NCBI RefSeq assembly: GCF_046054155.1
Contig: NZ_JBEQCT010000005.1
Coordinates: 233,255 to 297,254 of the forward strand
Length of the DNA: 64,000 nt
From: Celerinatantimonas yamalensis
GTDB taxonomy: Bacteria; Pseudomonadota; Gammaproteobacteria; Enterobacterales; Celerinatantimonadaceae
Direction: 5' to 3'
In this document: positions 1-8,618 of the stretch, one piece after another
How positions within the stretch are numbered: the stretch's first letter is position 1
Layout: each line of letters opens with the position of its first letter
Notes under the pieces: model-generated
Seen by the model: the letters and a program-made list of their open reading frames with translations, nothing else
Database searches by the model: none
What the model was told of the DNA's origin: nothing
Position numbers and translations under genes: made by a program

Positions 1-683
1 AAACGCGCTTTACCAGCCGTTTCGATATCCCATAAGCGATCTTCATCGGGTAATGGCGGGGGTTTGCTGGCAAACGCAGTGTTGGCTTCAATGGTTAGTT
101 GGTACCAACTGATATGCGTCGGTTCTAAGGCGATGGCCTGTGCTAAATCAGCTTGCGCTTGCTGAGCATTTTGATAAGGAAGGCCATGCATCAAGTCTAA
201 ATTAAGACGTTCAAATCCTGCTTGGCGCGCCATTTCTGCGGCTGCAATTGCTTGGCGGCTATCATGAATACGCCCTAAGCGGGTGAGTTGCGCGTCATCA
301 AAGCTTTGTATTCCTAAAGACAATCGGTTCACGCCTGCGGCAAAGTAACCGGCAAAACGAGCCGCTTCAGCAGTACCTGGGTTGGCTTCCATGGTCACTT
401 CCATATCACGCTCACAGATGAATCTAGCGCTGACTCCATCTAAGAGCCGAGCAATTGCTTGAGCACTCAATAAACTTGGGGTGCCACCGCCAATAAAAAT
501 ACTGTGCAGCGCGCGTCCTTGCACCAAAGCCAATTCATCATCTAAATCTGCCAGCAGTGCGCTGATATAAGCTTGTTCGGGGATGTCACTTTTTTGTGCA
601 TGTGAGTTAAAGTCGCAATAAGGACATTTTTGCACGCACCATGGAATGTGAATATACAAGGACAGTTTGGGTAGCGCTAACAT
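1..683 (-). CDS. hemW: HemW, radical SAM heme chaperone (C-terminal part outside window)
   Basis: HemW binds heme and a 4Fe-4S cluster and is thought to hand heme to membrane respiratory enzymes. It was long misnamed an oxygen-independent coproporphyrinogen oxidase. The first 227 codons are present and the frame runs open to the left edge. Near residue 15 is the radical-SAM triad WCVQKCPYCDF (CxxxCxxC), followed by a glycine-rich FIGGGTPSLL segment and a MEANPGT segment, both typical of the family. The ATG lies inside the 3' end of rdgB (7-base overlap), so the two are probably translationally coupled, the same pairing as in E. coli. The gene is truncated only by the window boundary. Confidence 0.95.
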   Translation of the reverse strand, partial: MLALPKLSLYIHIPWCVQKCPYCDFNSHAQKSDIPEQAYISALLADLDDELALVQGRALHSIFIGGGTPSLLSAQAIARLLDGVSARFICERDMEVTMEANPGTAEAARFAGYFAAGVNRLSLGIQSFDDAQLTRLGRIHDSRQAIAAAEMARQAGFERLNLDLMHGLPYQNAQQAQADLAQAIALEPTHISWYQLTIEANTAFASKPPPLPDEDRLWDIETAGKAR

Positions 684-1273
684 GCCACCTCCAAGTGTTG
701 CAGTAACTGAGCGAGTGCTTGGCCGCGGTGACTAATCCGATTTTTTTCGCTAGCATCAAGCTGAGCGGCACTTTGCTGATAGCCTGCAGGGATGAATATT
801 GGATCATAGCCAAAACCTTGTTCACCTTGAGCGCTGCGACTGATATGTCCCTGCCATTGCCCATGGCAGATCAGTGGGGTGGGATCATCATCACTTCGCA
901 TATAGACCAAAACACAGTGAAAGCAGGCTTGTCGTTTCTCGGCGGGCGTGTCATTGAGTGCTTCGAGTAATTTTGCAATGTTGCTCTGATCTGTGGCTGA
1001 GTCACCGCTGTAGCGCGCTGAATAGATACCGGGAGCACCGCCTAGCGCCTCAACGGCTAACCCTGAATCATCGGCAATCGCGGCCAGGCCCGTTTGGTGT
1101 GCAGCGTGGCGGGCTTTGATAATAGCGTTTTCAACAAAGGTTGTACCTGTTTCATCGGCGTCAACGAGAGCAAACTCGGACTGCGCAATGATGGTTAGGC
1201 CGCATTGCTGCAGTAGCGATTGCAGTTCGGCGACTTTGCCGCGATTCGAGGTTGCCAATACAATATTAGCCAT
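677..1273 (-). CDS. rdgB: RdgB/HAM1 family dITP/XTP pyrophosphatase
   Basis: This enzyme hydrolyses non-canonical purine nucleotides (dITP, ITP, XTP) to monophosphates and so keeps hypoxanthine and xanthine out of DNA and RNA. At 198 residues it has the usual family length. The N-terminal ATSNRGKVAEL motif binds the triphosphate. The ADDSGLAVEALGGAPGIYSARY block and the C-terminal FGYDPIF and SHRGQAL motifs complete the HAM1 signature. It precedes and overlaps hemW. In E. coli yggU lies beside it; here yggU is missing and maeA lies upstream. Confidence 0.97.
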   Translation of the reverse strand: MANIVLATSNRGKVAELQSLLQQCGLTIIAQSEFALVDADETGTTFVENAIIKARHAAHQTGLAAIADDSGLAVEALGGAPGIYSARYSGDSATDQSNIAKLLEALNDTPAEKRQACFHCVLVYMRSDDDPTPLICHGQWQGHISRSAQGEQGFGYDPIFIPAGYQQSAAQLDASEKNRISHRGQALAQLLQHLEVAC

Positions 1274-1295
1274 AGAGGTATTTCCTGATAGATAA

Positions 1296-1331
1296 GCGTC
1301 TGCGGATCATAACTAAGTGCTCCGCAGATGC
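1296..1331 (-). terminator. Hairpin between maeA and rdgB
   Basis: The arms GCGTCTGCGGA and TCCGCAGATGC form an 11-bp stem (one G-U pair) with a 14-base loop, just after the maeA stop codon and ahead of rdgB. There is no clear U-run on the minus strand, so it may be a weak terminator or an RNA-processing/stabilising stem rather than a strong intrinsic terminator. Confidence 0.35.
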
Positions 1332-1339
1332 AACCTGTC

Positions 1340-3028
1340 TTAGAACGACGTGCGTTTATAGCGTCGGTATTCAGGGGTCCAGTAGTTGTTGTCAATCGAT
1401 TGTTGAAGGTACTCATCGCTGACTCGCGGGGCTAACCCTTCATTGATAGCTTGTTTGGCAATCGAAAAAGCAATGGCTTTGCTGAGCTCTTTGATGTCGT
1501 TCAGTGGTGGCAATAAACTTCCTTTTCCATTGCGTACAACGGGTGAAAACTCCGCTAAAGTACGGCTGGCAGACATTAGCATTTCATCACTGATTCGCGT
1601 CACCTTCGCCGCGATCACTGCAAGACCAATACCTGGGAAAATATAACTGTTATTGCATTGGGCGATAGGGTAGCTCTGGTCGGCGAAATTAACGGGTGGA
1701 AATGGACTCCCTGTAGCGACTAAGGCTCGACCATCACTCCAGCGTAAAATGTCTTCAGGACGCGCTTCAACACGACTGGTTGGGTTGGACATTGGAAAAA
1801 TGATCGGTCGTTTGCAATAGCTGCTCATACTGCGAATTGCTTCCTCGGTGAAGATACCGCCGACGCCCGATACACCGATAAGAATCGTCGGCTGAGCGTT
1901 ATCAATCACATCTTGTAGCGAGATGTTATCGCTCTCAATTTGCCACTCTTGCGCTAGTGCCGAACTTTGGCTTAGTGGGGTTTGAAAGCTTTGCAAATTT
2001 GGCATGTTATCTTGCAGTAATCCCCAGCGGTCAATCATATAGATCTGGCGATGAGCTCTGTCTTTGTCAATCCCTTCGTCAACCATCGCGCGGATAATTG
2101 CTTGTGCGATACCGCAGCCCGCTGAGCCAGCACCCACAAAACAAACACGCTGGTCGCTTAATTTTTCATGATTGGCCTGACAGGCCGCAATCAATGATCC
2201 GACCGCTACCGAGGCGGTACCTTGAATATCATCATTAAAGCAGCAGTATTGGTTGCGGTAGCGGCTCAATATGGGATTGGCGTTAGCTTGCGCGAAATCT
2301 TCAAACTGGATCAGCGCGTCTGGCCAGCGGATATTCACTGCTTGCATAAATTGTTCGACAAAATCGTCGTAGTCAGTACCGCTAATACGCGGATGACGCC
2401 AGCCCATGTACATCGGATCGTCGAGTAAGTTTTGGTTATTGGTACCGACATCTAATACGATAGGCAAAGTGTAAGCGGGGCTAATTCCACCACAAGCCGT
2501 ATAGAGCGCCAATTTACCAATTGGGATCCCCATTCCTCCAATTCCCTGATCGCCTAACCCTAAAATACGTTCACCATCGGTCACAACGATCACTTTGACA
2601 GTATGGCGCGTTGCGTTATTGAGAACCTCTTCGATGCGGTTTCTGTCAGGATAGCTGATAAATAACCCCCGTGAGCGCCGATATATATTGGAAAATTGCT
2701 CACAAGCCATCCCCACCGTTGGGGTATAAATGATAGGCATCATTTCTGCGATATTTTCGGTCACCAATTTGTAAAATAGGGTTTCATTAGTGTCTTGAAT
2801 ATTACGCAGAAAGATATGTTTGTTCATATCACTATGAAAACTGCGATATTGCTTTAATGCTCGCTGAGTTTGCTCTTCAATGTTTTCAATGGCTTGAGGA
2901 ACCAGCCCTTCGAGGTTAAATTCTGTGCGTTCTTCTTCGGTAAAAGCGTTCCCTTTATTGAGTAAAGGTGTTTCAAGCAGAGCGGGGCCAGAGTAGGGAA
3001 TATATAAAGGGCGTTTTGTATTTGTCAT
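1340..3028 (-). CDS. maeA: NAD-dependent malic enzyme (malate to pyruvate + CO2)
   Basis: A cytoplasmic oxidative decarboxylase that links the TCA cycle to pyruvate. The 562-residue protein aligns by eye with E. coli MaeA along its whole length: RNIQDTNETLFY near the N terminus, IYTPTVG, the LGDQGIGGMGIPIGK block, FNDDIQGTA, a Rossmann glycine motif GAGSAGCGIA, and the end EYRRYKRTSF. I chose the ATG giving MTNTKRPLYIPYSG because this matches the family N terminus; an ATG 12 bases upstream (3040) would add four residues. It sits between rdgB and yggT, where E. coli has yggU. Its own promoter probably lies in the gap above it. Confidence 0.97.
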   Translation of the reverse strand: MTNTKRPLYIPYSGPALLETPLLNKGNAFTEEERTEFNLEGLVPQAIENIEEQTQRALKQYRSFHSDMNKHIFLRNIQDTNETLFYKLVTENIAEMMPIIYTPTVGMACEQFSNIYRRSRGLFISYPDRNRIEEVLNNATRHTVKVIVVTDGERILGLGDQGIGGMGIPIGKLALYTACGGISPAYTLPIVLDVGTNNQNLLDDPMYMGWRHPRISGTDYDDFVEQFMQAVNIRWPDALIQFEDFAQANANPILSRYRNQYCCFNDDIQGTASVAVGSLIAACQANHEKLSDQRVCFVGAGSAGCGIAQAIIRAMVDEGIDKDRAHRQIYMIDRWGLLQDNMPNLQSFQTPLSQSSALAQEWQIESDNISLQDVIDNAQPTILIGVSGVGGIFTEEAIRSMSSYCKRPIIFPMSNPTSRVEARPEDILRWSDGRALVATGSPFPPVNFADQSYPIAQCNNSYIFPGIGLAVIAAKVTRISDEMLMSASRTLAEFSPVVRNGKGSLLPPLNDIKELSKAIAFSIAKQAINEGLAPRVSDEYLQQSIDNNYWTPEYRRYKRTSF

Positions 3029-3358
3029 AAGGTATCCCATGGTTAAGGTTTTATCAGAAACAGGGTTATGAGGTTAAGCTATCATCAACTGATATATTGT
3101 GTTGATAGGCTCAGAGCATCATCGAAACATCAATATAGGTGGTTCGACAGGGACGCTTAGAACTTGAATATTGATCTGTCGGTAGACAGATGAGCATTAT
3201 CATAACGCGTTCAGTTTAATAATAAAGAGGCAGGCAAATGATCTGGGCCGAGAGAAGGAATATAACCAGTTTATACAACGTATTGACCTGACTAACTGTT
3301 GATAAGCAAGTACAGGTTAAAAAGCCGCTCTTAATGAGCGGCCAGTGATCAGGTTAGC
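3029..3358. other. Intergenic region upstream of maeA / downstream of yggT
   Basis: About 330 bases with no plausible gene. The right end holds the yggT-side terminator (separate entry). The part next to maeA is AT-rich and contains an imperfect inverted repeat with ATCAAC and GTTGAT half-sites around 3083-3105, which could be an operator or a chance palindrome. I cannot assign a promoter with confidence. Confidence 0.4.
3317..3342 (-). terminator. Intrinsic terminator of the yggS-proC-yggT transcript
   Basis: On the minus strand GCCGCTC-ATTAA-GAGCGGC is a perfect 7-bp GC-rich stem with a 5-base loop, followed directly by TTTTTAA. It lies 17 bases past the yggT stop codon, as expected for the end of this operon. 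Confidence 0.85.
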
Positions 3359-3907
3359 TTACATTAAGCGCCAATATGGGATCTGAGTGGTCAATAACAT
3401 ATTAACAAAATTAAGTATAATAAATAAAACCAAGACTGACAGGTCTAGTCCACCCATAGCTGGGATAATGCGTCGAATGGGGGCTAAAAATGGCTCAGTG
3501 AGTTGCATAAAAACATATTCAATAGGGCTTCGGCCTTGACTAATCCAGCTTAAGACAGCCCGTACCAGTAGGATCCAAAACAATAAACTGCCCGTTTGTT
3601 TAACAACGGTAAGTAGCGCAAATAGAGGGATAAAGCTCCAAGATATAGCACCTTGTGCTAATTGCATTACTGCAGCCCATTTGGCGGCTGCAACCAGCAG
3701 CGCCAACACAATGCCAGCACAATCAACACCCGCAAAACCGGGGATGATCCGCCGCAAGGGTTTGAGCAAAGGGTTGGTTGCCCTAACAACAAATTGACTA
3801 AACGGATTATAAAAATCAGCTCGGGCGAATTGCAGCCAGACACGCAAAATGATGACCATCAGATAGAGGTCAAACAATGTCGTTATTAAATAATTAAAAG
3901 CCATCAT
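3359..3907 (-). CDS. yggT: YggT family integral membrane protein
   Basis: A 182-residue inner membrane protein with two copies of the YGGT repeat. Each copy has a hydrophobic helix, then a motif of the type NPFSQFVVRATNPLLKPLRRIIP (first copy, about residues 36-58) or EYVFMQLTEPFLAPIRRIIP (second copy, about 129-148), then a hydrophobic segment. Members are linked to osmotic tolerance and membrane organisation, but the molecular role is not established. It follows proC by 20 bases in the order yggS-proC-yggT common in non-enteric gammaproteobacteria. Two adjacent ATG codons start it; the choice changes one residue. Confidence 0.93.
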   Translation of the reverse strand: MMAFNYLITTLFDLYLMVIILRVWLQFARADFYNPFSQFVVRATNPLLKPLRRIIPGFAGVDCAGIVLALLVAAAKWAAVMQLAQGAISWSFIPLFALLTVVKQTGSLLFWILLVRAVLSWISQGRSPIEYVFMQLTEPFLAPIRRIIPAMGGLDLSVLVLFIILNFVNMLLTTQIPYWRLM

Positions 3908-3927
3908 AAAATTAAACTTGTTCTCTG

Positions 3928-4746
3928 TTAAAGTTGATCTTCGAGTTGCTGACTGCGCTCAATGGCAGCTTGCATCGCTTTTTTAACCGTAGTGTGTATA
4001 TCTGCTTGGTTAAACACTCGGACAGCTTCTGCGGTCGTTCCCCCTTTAACGGCCACATTCTGGCACATTTGGGCAAGAGTGGTACCCGGGTCGCTCATCG
4101 CCAATGTGGCGCTCCCAAGCGCAGTTTGGGTGACAATGTTCCTTGCATCTTTTTCACTAAATCCTAGTGATTGAGCATATTGCTGTATTGCATCCATAAA
4201 CAGGAAGAAATAAGCAGGAGCACTACCCGCTGCGGCAATAATATGATTGATTCCTTCCTCTTTTTCTACCCAAATCACTGCTCCGACACATTCAAGTGTT
4301 TGCTCGGCAATTTTACGTAGCTCGGCATTGGTGTCGACACTGGCATAAAGTCCACTGACTCCCAGCCCTACTTTTGCGGGTAAATTTGGCATACAGCGCA
4401 CGATCGGAACATCACCTAACCACTTTTTAAGATGGGAGCAGGTAATCCCAGCCGCAACGGATATGAACAATTTGCCAGAAACATCGCCATCTTGCTTGAG
4501 CGTTTCACACAAAGCTTGCATCACTTGAGGTTTGACTGCTAAAACAATGACATCGGCGGAGTTTAATGCGCTTAGGCTATCAGAATAAACTTGAATACCA
4601 TAGTGAGATTGTAACTGTTCGAGTTTGGGTGGATTATGATCACAGGCGCCAATAAATGCGCTGTCCATACCTTGTTTAATCATTCCACCGATTAAACTCC
4701 CAGCCATGTGGCCGGCGCCAATAAAGACAATTCTAGGTGTTGCCAT
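3928..4746 (-). CDS. proC: Pyrroline-5-carboxylate reductase
   Basis: Catalyses the last step of proline synthesis, reducing 1-pyrroline-5-carboxylate with NAD(P)H in the cytoplasm. The 272-residue protein has the N-terminal dinucleotide motif FIGAGHMAGSLIGG, the VLAVKPQVM segment, RCMPNLPAKVG, and the C-terminal catalytic region with AAAGSAPAYFF and the PGTTLAQM...VAVKGGTTAEAV block. It lies between yggS and yggT on one transcript. Confidence 0.97.
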   Translation of the reverse strand: MATPRIVFIGAGHMAGSLIGGMIKQGMDSAFIGACDHNPPKLEQLQSHYGIQVYSDSLSALNSADVIVLAVKPQVMQALCETLKQDGDVSGKLFISVAAGITCSHLKKWLGDVPIVRCMPNLPAKVGLGVSGLYASVDTNAELRKIAEQTLECVGAVIWVEKEEGINHIIAAAGSAPAYFFLFMDAIQQYAQSLGFSEKDARNIVTQTALGSATLAMSDPGTTLAQMCQNVAVKGGTTAEAVRVFNQADIHTTVKKAMQAAIERSQQLEDQL

Positions 4747-4785
4747 AAGTCTCCTATTGTTGTAACTAGATACTGACGAACATAA

Positions 4786-5478
4786 CTAATGATGATAATC
4801 ACGCTCACCAAATATTGCGCTACCGATACGTACTAATGTGCTGCCATATTGAATAGCTTGCGCCATATCGGCCGTCATGCCCATTGAGAGTGTATCGATT
4901 GCAGGATAATGCACTTTGAGTTTTTCAAAAATTTGTTGCATTAACGGAAATTCTTGTTGAGCGTTGCCAGGTGTCCCGATCGTCATCAATCCGCGGAGGC
5001 GCAACTGAGGAAGCGTACCAATGAGCTCAGCTAAAGACTCAACCTCAGTGAGTGCGATGCCTGATTTGCTGGCTTCACCGCTGATATTAATTTGGATACA
5101 GACATTCAAAGGGGGTTTATCAACAGGGCGCTGCTCGTTGAGGCGCTGCGCAATTTTAGCCCGATCAATAGTTTGAACCCAATCAAAGTGTTCCGCGACC
5201 AAACGACTTTTGTTCGATTGCAAAGGGCCAATAAAATGCCATTCAATGGGGGACTCTAACCATTGAGCTTGCTGACATGTGATGATCTTATCCACCCCTT
5301 CTTGGACATAGTTTTCGCCAAAAGCGCGCTGTCCGACTTGATAAGCTTGTTTAATGGCTAGTATCGGTTTGGTTTTGCTAACAGCGAGTAACGTCACTTG
5401 TCCGGTTCGCTGACAAGTGTGTTCCGCTGCAGCGATTTGCTGGCGAACTGTTTTAATCTGTTGGTCAATATCATTCAT
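4786..5478 (-). CDS. yggS: PLP homeostasis protein YggS (PLPBP/COG0325)
   Basis: A pyridoxal-phosphate binding protein without known enzymatic activity that buffers PLP and affects amino- and keto-acid pools. The 230 residues form the expected single alanine-racemase-like TIM barrel. The PLP lysine lies in LLAVSKTKP (about residues 30-38). GENYVQEG, WHFIGPLQSNK, LMTIGTP and SMGMTADMAQAI are the family blocks, and the C-terminal RIGSAIFGER closes the phosphate site. It is the first gene of the yggS-proC-yggT operon; its promoter must lie in the gap shared with yaaA. Confidence 0.96.
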   Translation of the reverse strand: MNDIDQQIKTVRQQIAAAEHTCQRTGQVTLLAVSKTKPILAIKQAYQVGQRAFGENYVQEGVDKIITCQQAQWLESPIEWHFIGPLQSNKSRLVAEHFDWVQTIDRAKIAQRLNEQRPVDKPPLNVCIQINISGEASKSGIALTEVESLAELIGTLPQLRLRGLMTIGTPGNAQQEFPLMQQIFEKLKVHYPAIDTLSMGMTADMAQAIQYGSTLVRIGSAIFGERDYHH

Positions 5479-5785
5479 GGTGTAACAACTAACGTCAAAT
5501 CACAAACACATACATGATAATTAGTGTAAAGCATAACGCTGAGGAACTACACCTTTTCTGATGATAGCAACACGTATCGATAAGGGGCATCTTAAGGTGT
5601 AAATCATGCGGATTCAGCATTGTTGGCTTATTGCGATGTATATGGATTGATTTTCAACGGGTGTTTCGTTCTCTGAATAAATGCTACGCGTAGACGTATC
5701 TTGGGTGATCTCTTTGCATCGATTAGACGTCACTGGTTTTGACAGGTACACTCAGAACAATAATAAAATACATAAGGACACGGGG
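5479..5785. promoter_or_regulatory. Divergent promoter region yggS / yaaA
   Basis: About 307 bases without a supported gene. A TTGACA hexamer at 5739-5744 followed 17-19 bases later by an AATAAA/TAAAAT sequence is a possible sigma-70 promoter for yaaA. The RBS AAGGA lies just before the yaaA ATG. I see no OxyR-type operator that I could defend. Confidence 0.35.
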
Positions 5786-6562
5786 ATGTTAGCGGTTATT
5801 TCACCTGCGAAAAGTTTAGATTTTGCTACGCTTGCGCCTGATGGGGTGTATACCCAACCTCAATTGCTCGAGCACAGTCAATTACTTATTGATCGAGCCA
5901 AGCAGTTAACACCAGCGCAAATTGCATCGCTGATGAAAATTAGTGATAAATTAGCCGGGCTTAATGCGGCCCGTTTTGACCAATGGCAGGTACCATTTGA
6001 GGTCCCCAGTGCCAAAGCGGCACTCTATGCCTTTACGGGGGATGTTTATACAGGGCTGGATGCGGTTAGCCTAACTGATGACAATAGACATTATGCCAGC
6101 GCTCACCTGCGGATCTTGTCAGGGTTGTATGGGGTGATCCGACCGCTTGACTTGATTATGCCTTATCGATTGGAAATGGGGATCAAGTTGGATAATCCGC
6201 AGGGAAAAGATCTTTATACATTTTGGGGCGATCTGATAACTCAAGTCTTGAACCAAGCACTAGCAGATAATGGGGACAGATTTTTAATCAATCTAGCATC
6301 GAATGAGTACTTCAAAGCGGTGAAACCGAAGCAGTTGCAGGGAGAGATTATTACCCCTGTTTTTAAAGATTATAAAAACGGCCAATATAAAATAATAAGC
6401 TTTTATGCCAAAAAAGCCCGCGGCATGATGGTGCGTTATATGATTGATCAACGCTTAGATACACCGCAACAATTGCTTGGCTTTGACCAAGGTGGGTATT
6501 GTTATTGTGAAGCTGAATCAACGGCACTAAAACCTGTGTTTAAGCGCCGATTGGTTGATTAA
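5786..6562 (+). CDS. yaaA: YaaA (DUF328) peroxide stress protein
   Basis: YaaA limits intracellular free iron during hydrogen peroxide stress and has a DNA-binding fold related to a helix-hairpin-helix. The 258-residue protein begins MLAVISPAKSLDF, exactly the family N terminus, preceded by AAGGACACGGGG. An in-frame extension 35 codons upstream exists but has no homology, so I reject it. Conserved blocks: SLMKISDKLAGLNAARF, GDVYTGL, ILSGLYGVIRPLDL, YRLEMG, FWGD, NLASNEYFKAVKP, ISFYAKKARGMM. It faces cfa, with only 44 bases between stop codons. Confidence 0.95.
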   Translation: MLAVISPAKSLDFATLAPDGVYTQPQLLEHSQLLIDRAKQLTPAQIASLMKISDKLAGLNAARFDQWQVPFEVPSAKAALYAFTGDVYTGLDAVSLTDDNRHYASAHLRILSGLYGVIRPLDLIMPYRLEMGIKLDNPQGKDLYTFWGDLITQVLNQALADNGDRFLINLASNEYFKAVKPKQLQGEIITPVFKDYKNGQYKIISFYAKKARGMMVRYMIDQRLDTPQQLLGFDQGGYCYCEAESTALKPVFKRRLVD

Positions 6563-6606
6563 CATTAACTCACAAATATAGACAATCATCGAACCGTTCA
6601 AAGGTG

Positions 6607-7806
6607 TTATTCCTGATCTTGGTAGATATAGTCACGCGTAAGCGGCAATACATAGTGGCCTGCTTTGGTCGCAACCACTTGATGCAGTTCCACCCAGTTT
6701 TGATGGAAGGCATGGGCACAACCTGCTAGATACACTCGCCAGATCCGAAAATGGCGTTCATCGACCATGGTTTTCAGTTTTTCACTTTTAGCTTCAAAGC
6801 GCGCGGCCCAATGTTCTAAAGTCATCGCATAATGGCGACGTAAGTTTTCAATATCAGTCGCTTCTAAACCTGCTCGAGTCATTTGCTCTAGGACTAAACT
6901 AATGTGAGGGAGTTCGCCATTTGGAAAGACATATTTGTCGATAAATTCCCCGCCACCTGCTGGTGCACCACCTGAGTTAGGATCGCTTGAGGTGATCCCG
7001 TGATTGAGAATAATGCCCTCGTCACTAAGTAGAGAATTGAGTTTTGAAAAATAGGACTGAAGATTGTTAAGCCCAACATGTTCAAACATACCTACACTGG
7101 TGATGCGATCAAATTGGCCAGTAATATCTCGATAATCTTGAAAACGAACTTCGCAGCAATCATCGAGTCCTGCAGCGTGGATCCGTCGTTTGGCTTCCTC
7201 ATATTGTTGTTCAGAGATGGTCACGCCCAGTGCTTTCGCACCATATTTTTGGGCCGCTCTGATAATCAGTGCTCCCCAACCACAGCCAACATCTAACAAT
7301 GTTTGTCCTGGTTGCAAGCGGATTTTATTAAGAATATGATCGATTTTTTGTTCCTGAGCTTGCTCCAGTGTGTCATCGAGTGCGTGAAAATAGCCGCAGG
7401 AATAAACCATGTTTGTATCAAGCCATTCGCGATAAAAGTCATTTGATACATCATAATGATAAGCAATTGATTCAGCATCAATTTTGCGAGAGTGGCGAAA
7501 CCGTTTCGATTTACTATGTTCTAAGGCACCCCCGGTTGACGCTTCTACAAGTTGGCTGGCAACATCGATGATATCGGTCACTGTGCCTTCTACTTGTAAT
7601 TTACCTTCTACATAAGCTTCACCTAGTGAATTTAAAGTGGGTTTAATCAGATGTCGTAAGGATGCAACAGACGGTACTTCAACAATCACTTTGGGGCTTT
7701 CGGAAAGATCAATTTGTTTACCGTTCCATAAATGAATACCCATCGGTACTTGATGTTCCGATGACAGTTGTGTGACAAATTCATCGAGTTTTCGTTCCCA
7801 AAACAT
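6607..7806 (-). CDS. cfa: Cyclopropane-fatty-acyl-phospholipid synthase
   Basis: Transfers a methylene from S-adenosylmethionine onto double bonds of membrane phospholipid acyl chains, a stationary-phase and acid-stress modification. The 399 residues match the family length. AYHYDVSNDFYREWLD, the SAM motif LLDVGCGWGALIIRAA, the GITSSDPNSGG loop and the C-terminal VYLAGCAHAF with its conserved cysteine are present. The ATG at 7806 has AGGAGG six bases upstream. A TTG two codons upstream is in frame but overlaps the spacer, so ATG is preferred. Confidence 0.96.
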   Translation of the reverse strand: MFWERKLDEFVTQLSSEHQVPMGIHLWNGKQIDLSESPKVIVEVPSVASLRHLIKPTLNSLGEAYVEGKLQVEGTVTDIIDVASQLVEASTGGALEHSKSKRFRHSRKIDAESIAYHYDVSNDFYREWLDTNMVYSCGYFHALDDTLEQAQEQKIDHILNKIRLQPGQTLLDVGCGWGALIIRAAQKYGAKALGVTISEQQYEEAKRRIHAAGLDDCCEVRFQDYRDITGQFDRITSVGMFEHVGLNNLQSYFSKLNSLLSDEGIILNHGITSSDPNSGGAPAGGGEFIDKYVFPNGELPHISLVLEQMTRAGLEATDIENLRRHYAMTLEHWAARFEAKSEKLKTMVDERHFRIWRVYLAGCAHAFHQNWVELHQVVATKAGHYVLPLTRDYIYQDQE

Positions 7807-8205
7807 AGTCAACCTCCTTAGATAAATCGGATAGGGTCGGTGTGCTCTGATACCCTAACGCCTATCGACTTAGACCAATTACGCATCGTAAAAATCACGT
7901 GTTAGGAAATATCTATACATCCCCATATGTTCCGAAATTATCCTACTCCTTCTTAGAAAAAAGATCGATAGGTTGTAATAGGCAGCTAATTTTTATTGAC
8001 ATCCGCATATGATAATAGAATTAGGCATATGTTAATGACTATTTTCCACTGCGAGCGGCGTGGCTCATCGTTTTATGTTTTGCTGCTGGCGGTAAGATTT
8101 TCTAAAAAGATAAAGTGATCTGTATTTTTTGTGGGGCATTGCAACGCTAGGTAAATCAGTCAAAATATTGCAAATTTGTCACCTTTTTTGAAAGGATAAA
8201 ACACC

Positions 8206-8234
8206 TTATATCGAGTTGAATCAAATCGATATAA
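8206..8234. repeat. Perfect 9-bp inverted repeat, operator-like
   Basis: TTATATCGA and TCGATATAA are perfect inverted arms separated by 11 bases, about 385 bases upstream of waaL. Flanking CACC and GGTG extend the symmetry imperfectly. Size and spacing suit a dimeric repressor or activator site. I do not recognise a specific regulator. Confidence 0.5.
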
Positions 8235-8319
8235 TATTTAGGTGACTCTCTATAAAAAGTGATTTTAATGAAAAGGTGGTTGAGCGAAAAAAGTATTTAT
8301 CATGATAATAATTTTATAA

Positions 8320-8337
8320 AAGTCTTATAAAAGACTT
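8320..8337. repeat. Small palindrome AAGTCTT-ATAA-AAGACTT
   Basis: A perfect 7-bp inverted repeat with a 4-base centre inside a run of TTATAA-type sequence, about 280 bases before waaL. It could be an operator or a weak RNA hairpin in the waaL leader. No U-run follows. Confidence 0.35.
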
Positions 8338-8618
8338 ATAAATTGATAGGTAAGAATATCAAAATTAGTTAGTATATGGCCGTTTTTACCTTCGTCTGAT
8401 GATTTACTCCGCCTATAACAGATTTGTGACACAGCAAATTTAGGGCGTTGAGTGGGTTGTTTGACTATACTGATGAAACTATTTCTTATACATCGTGTAC
8501 ATATAATCAGTAAGATCGGTGAGGTGTTGGAGCATGCAATCACACCTGCATGTGGTGCTTGAAGCTTGAGGAGACAAGTTTTTTTTGCAAAACGGATTTT
8601 GATTCTGAGGTGGTCTAC

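Larger units (their letters stand above)
7807..8618. other. Long AT-rich gap between cfa and waaL
   Basis: About 810 bases with no open frame resembling a protein on either strand. It must contain the divergent cfa and waaL promoters. It holds two palindromes listed separately (8206-8234 and 8320-8337), repeated A/T tracts and several possible minus-10 boxes. The sequence GGCGGTAA near 8087 resembles but does not equal the ops element GGCGGTAG recruited by RfaH. Its base composition is clearly lower in GC than the flanking genes. Confidence 0.5.

Noticed and set aside
5681..5785. Longer YaaA starting at 5681
   Set aside because: The 35 extra codons lack similarity and precede a good RBS and the canonical MLAVISPAKS start.
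8080..8100. Possible ops/JUMPstart element (GGCGGTAA) for RfaH control of waaL
   Set aside because: The last base differs from GGCGGTAG and the surrounding JUMPstart sequence is absent.
8325..8543. 72-codon minus-strand frame in the waaL upstream gap
   Set aside because: No Shine-Dalgarno, low complexity, no recognisable domain, and it covers the likely promoter region.
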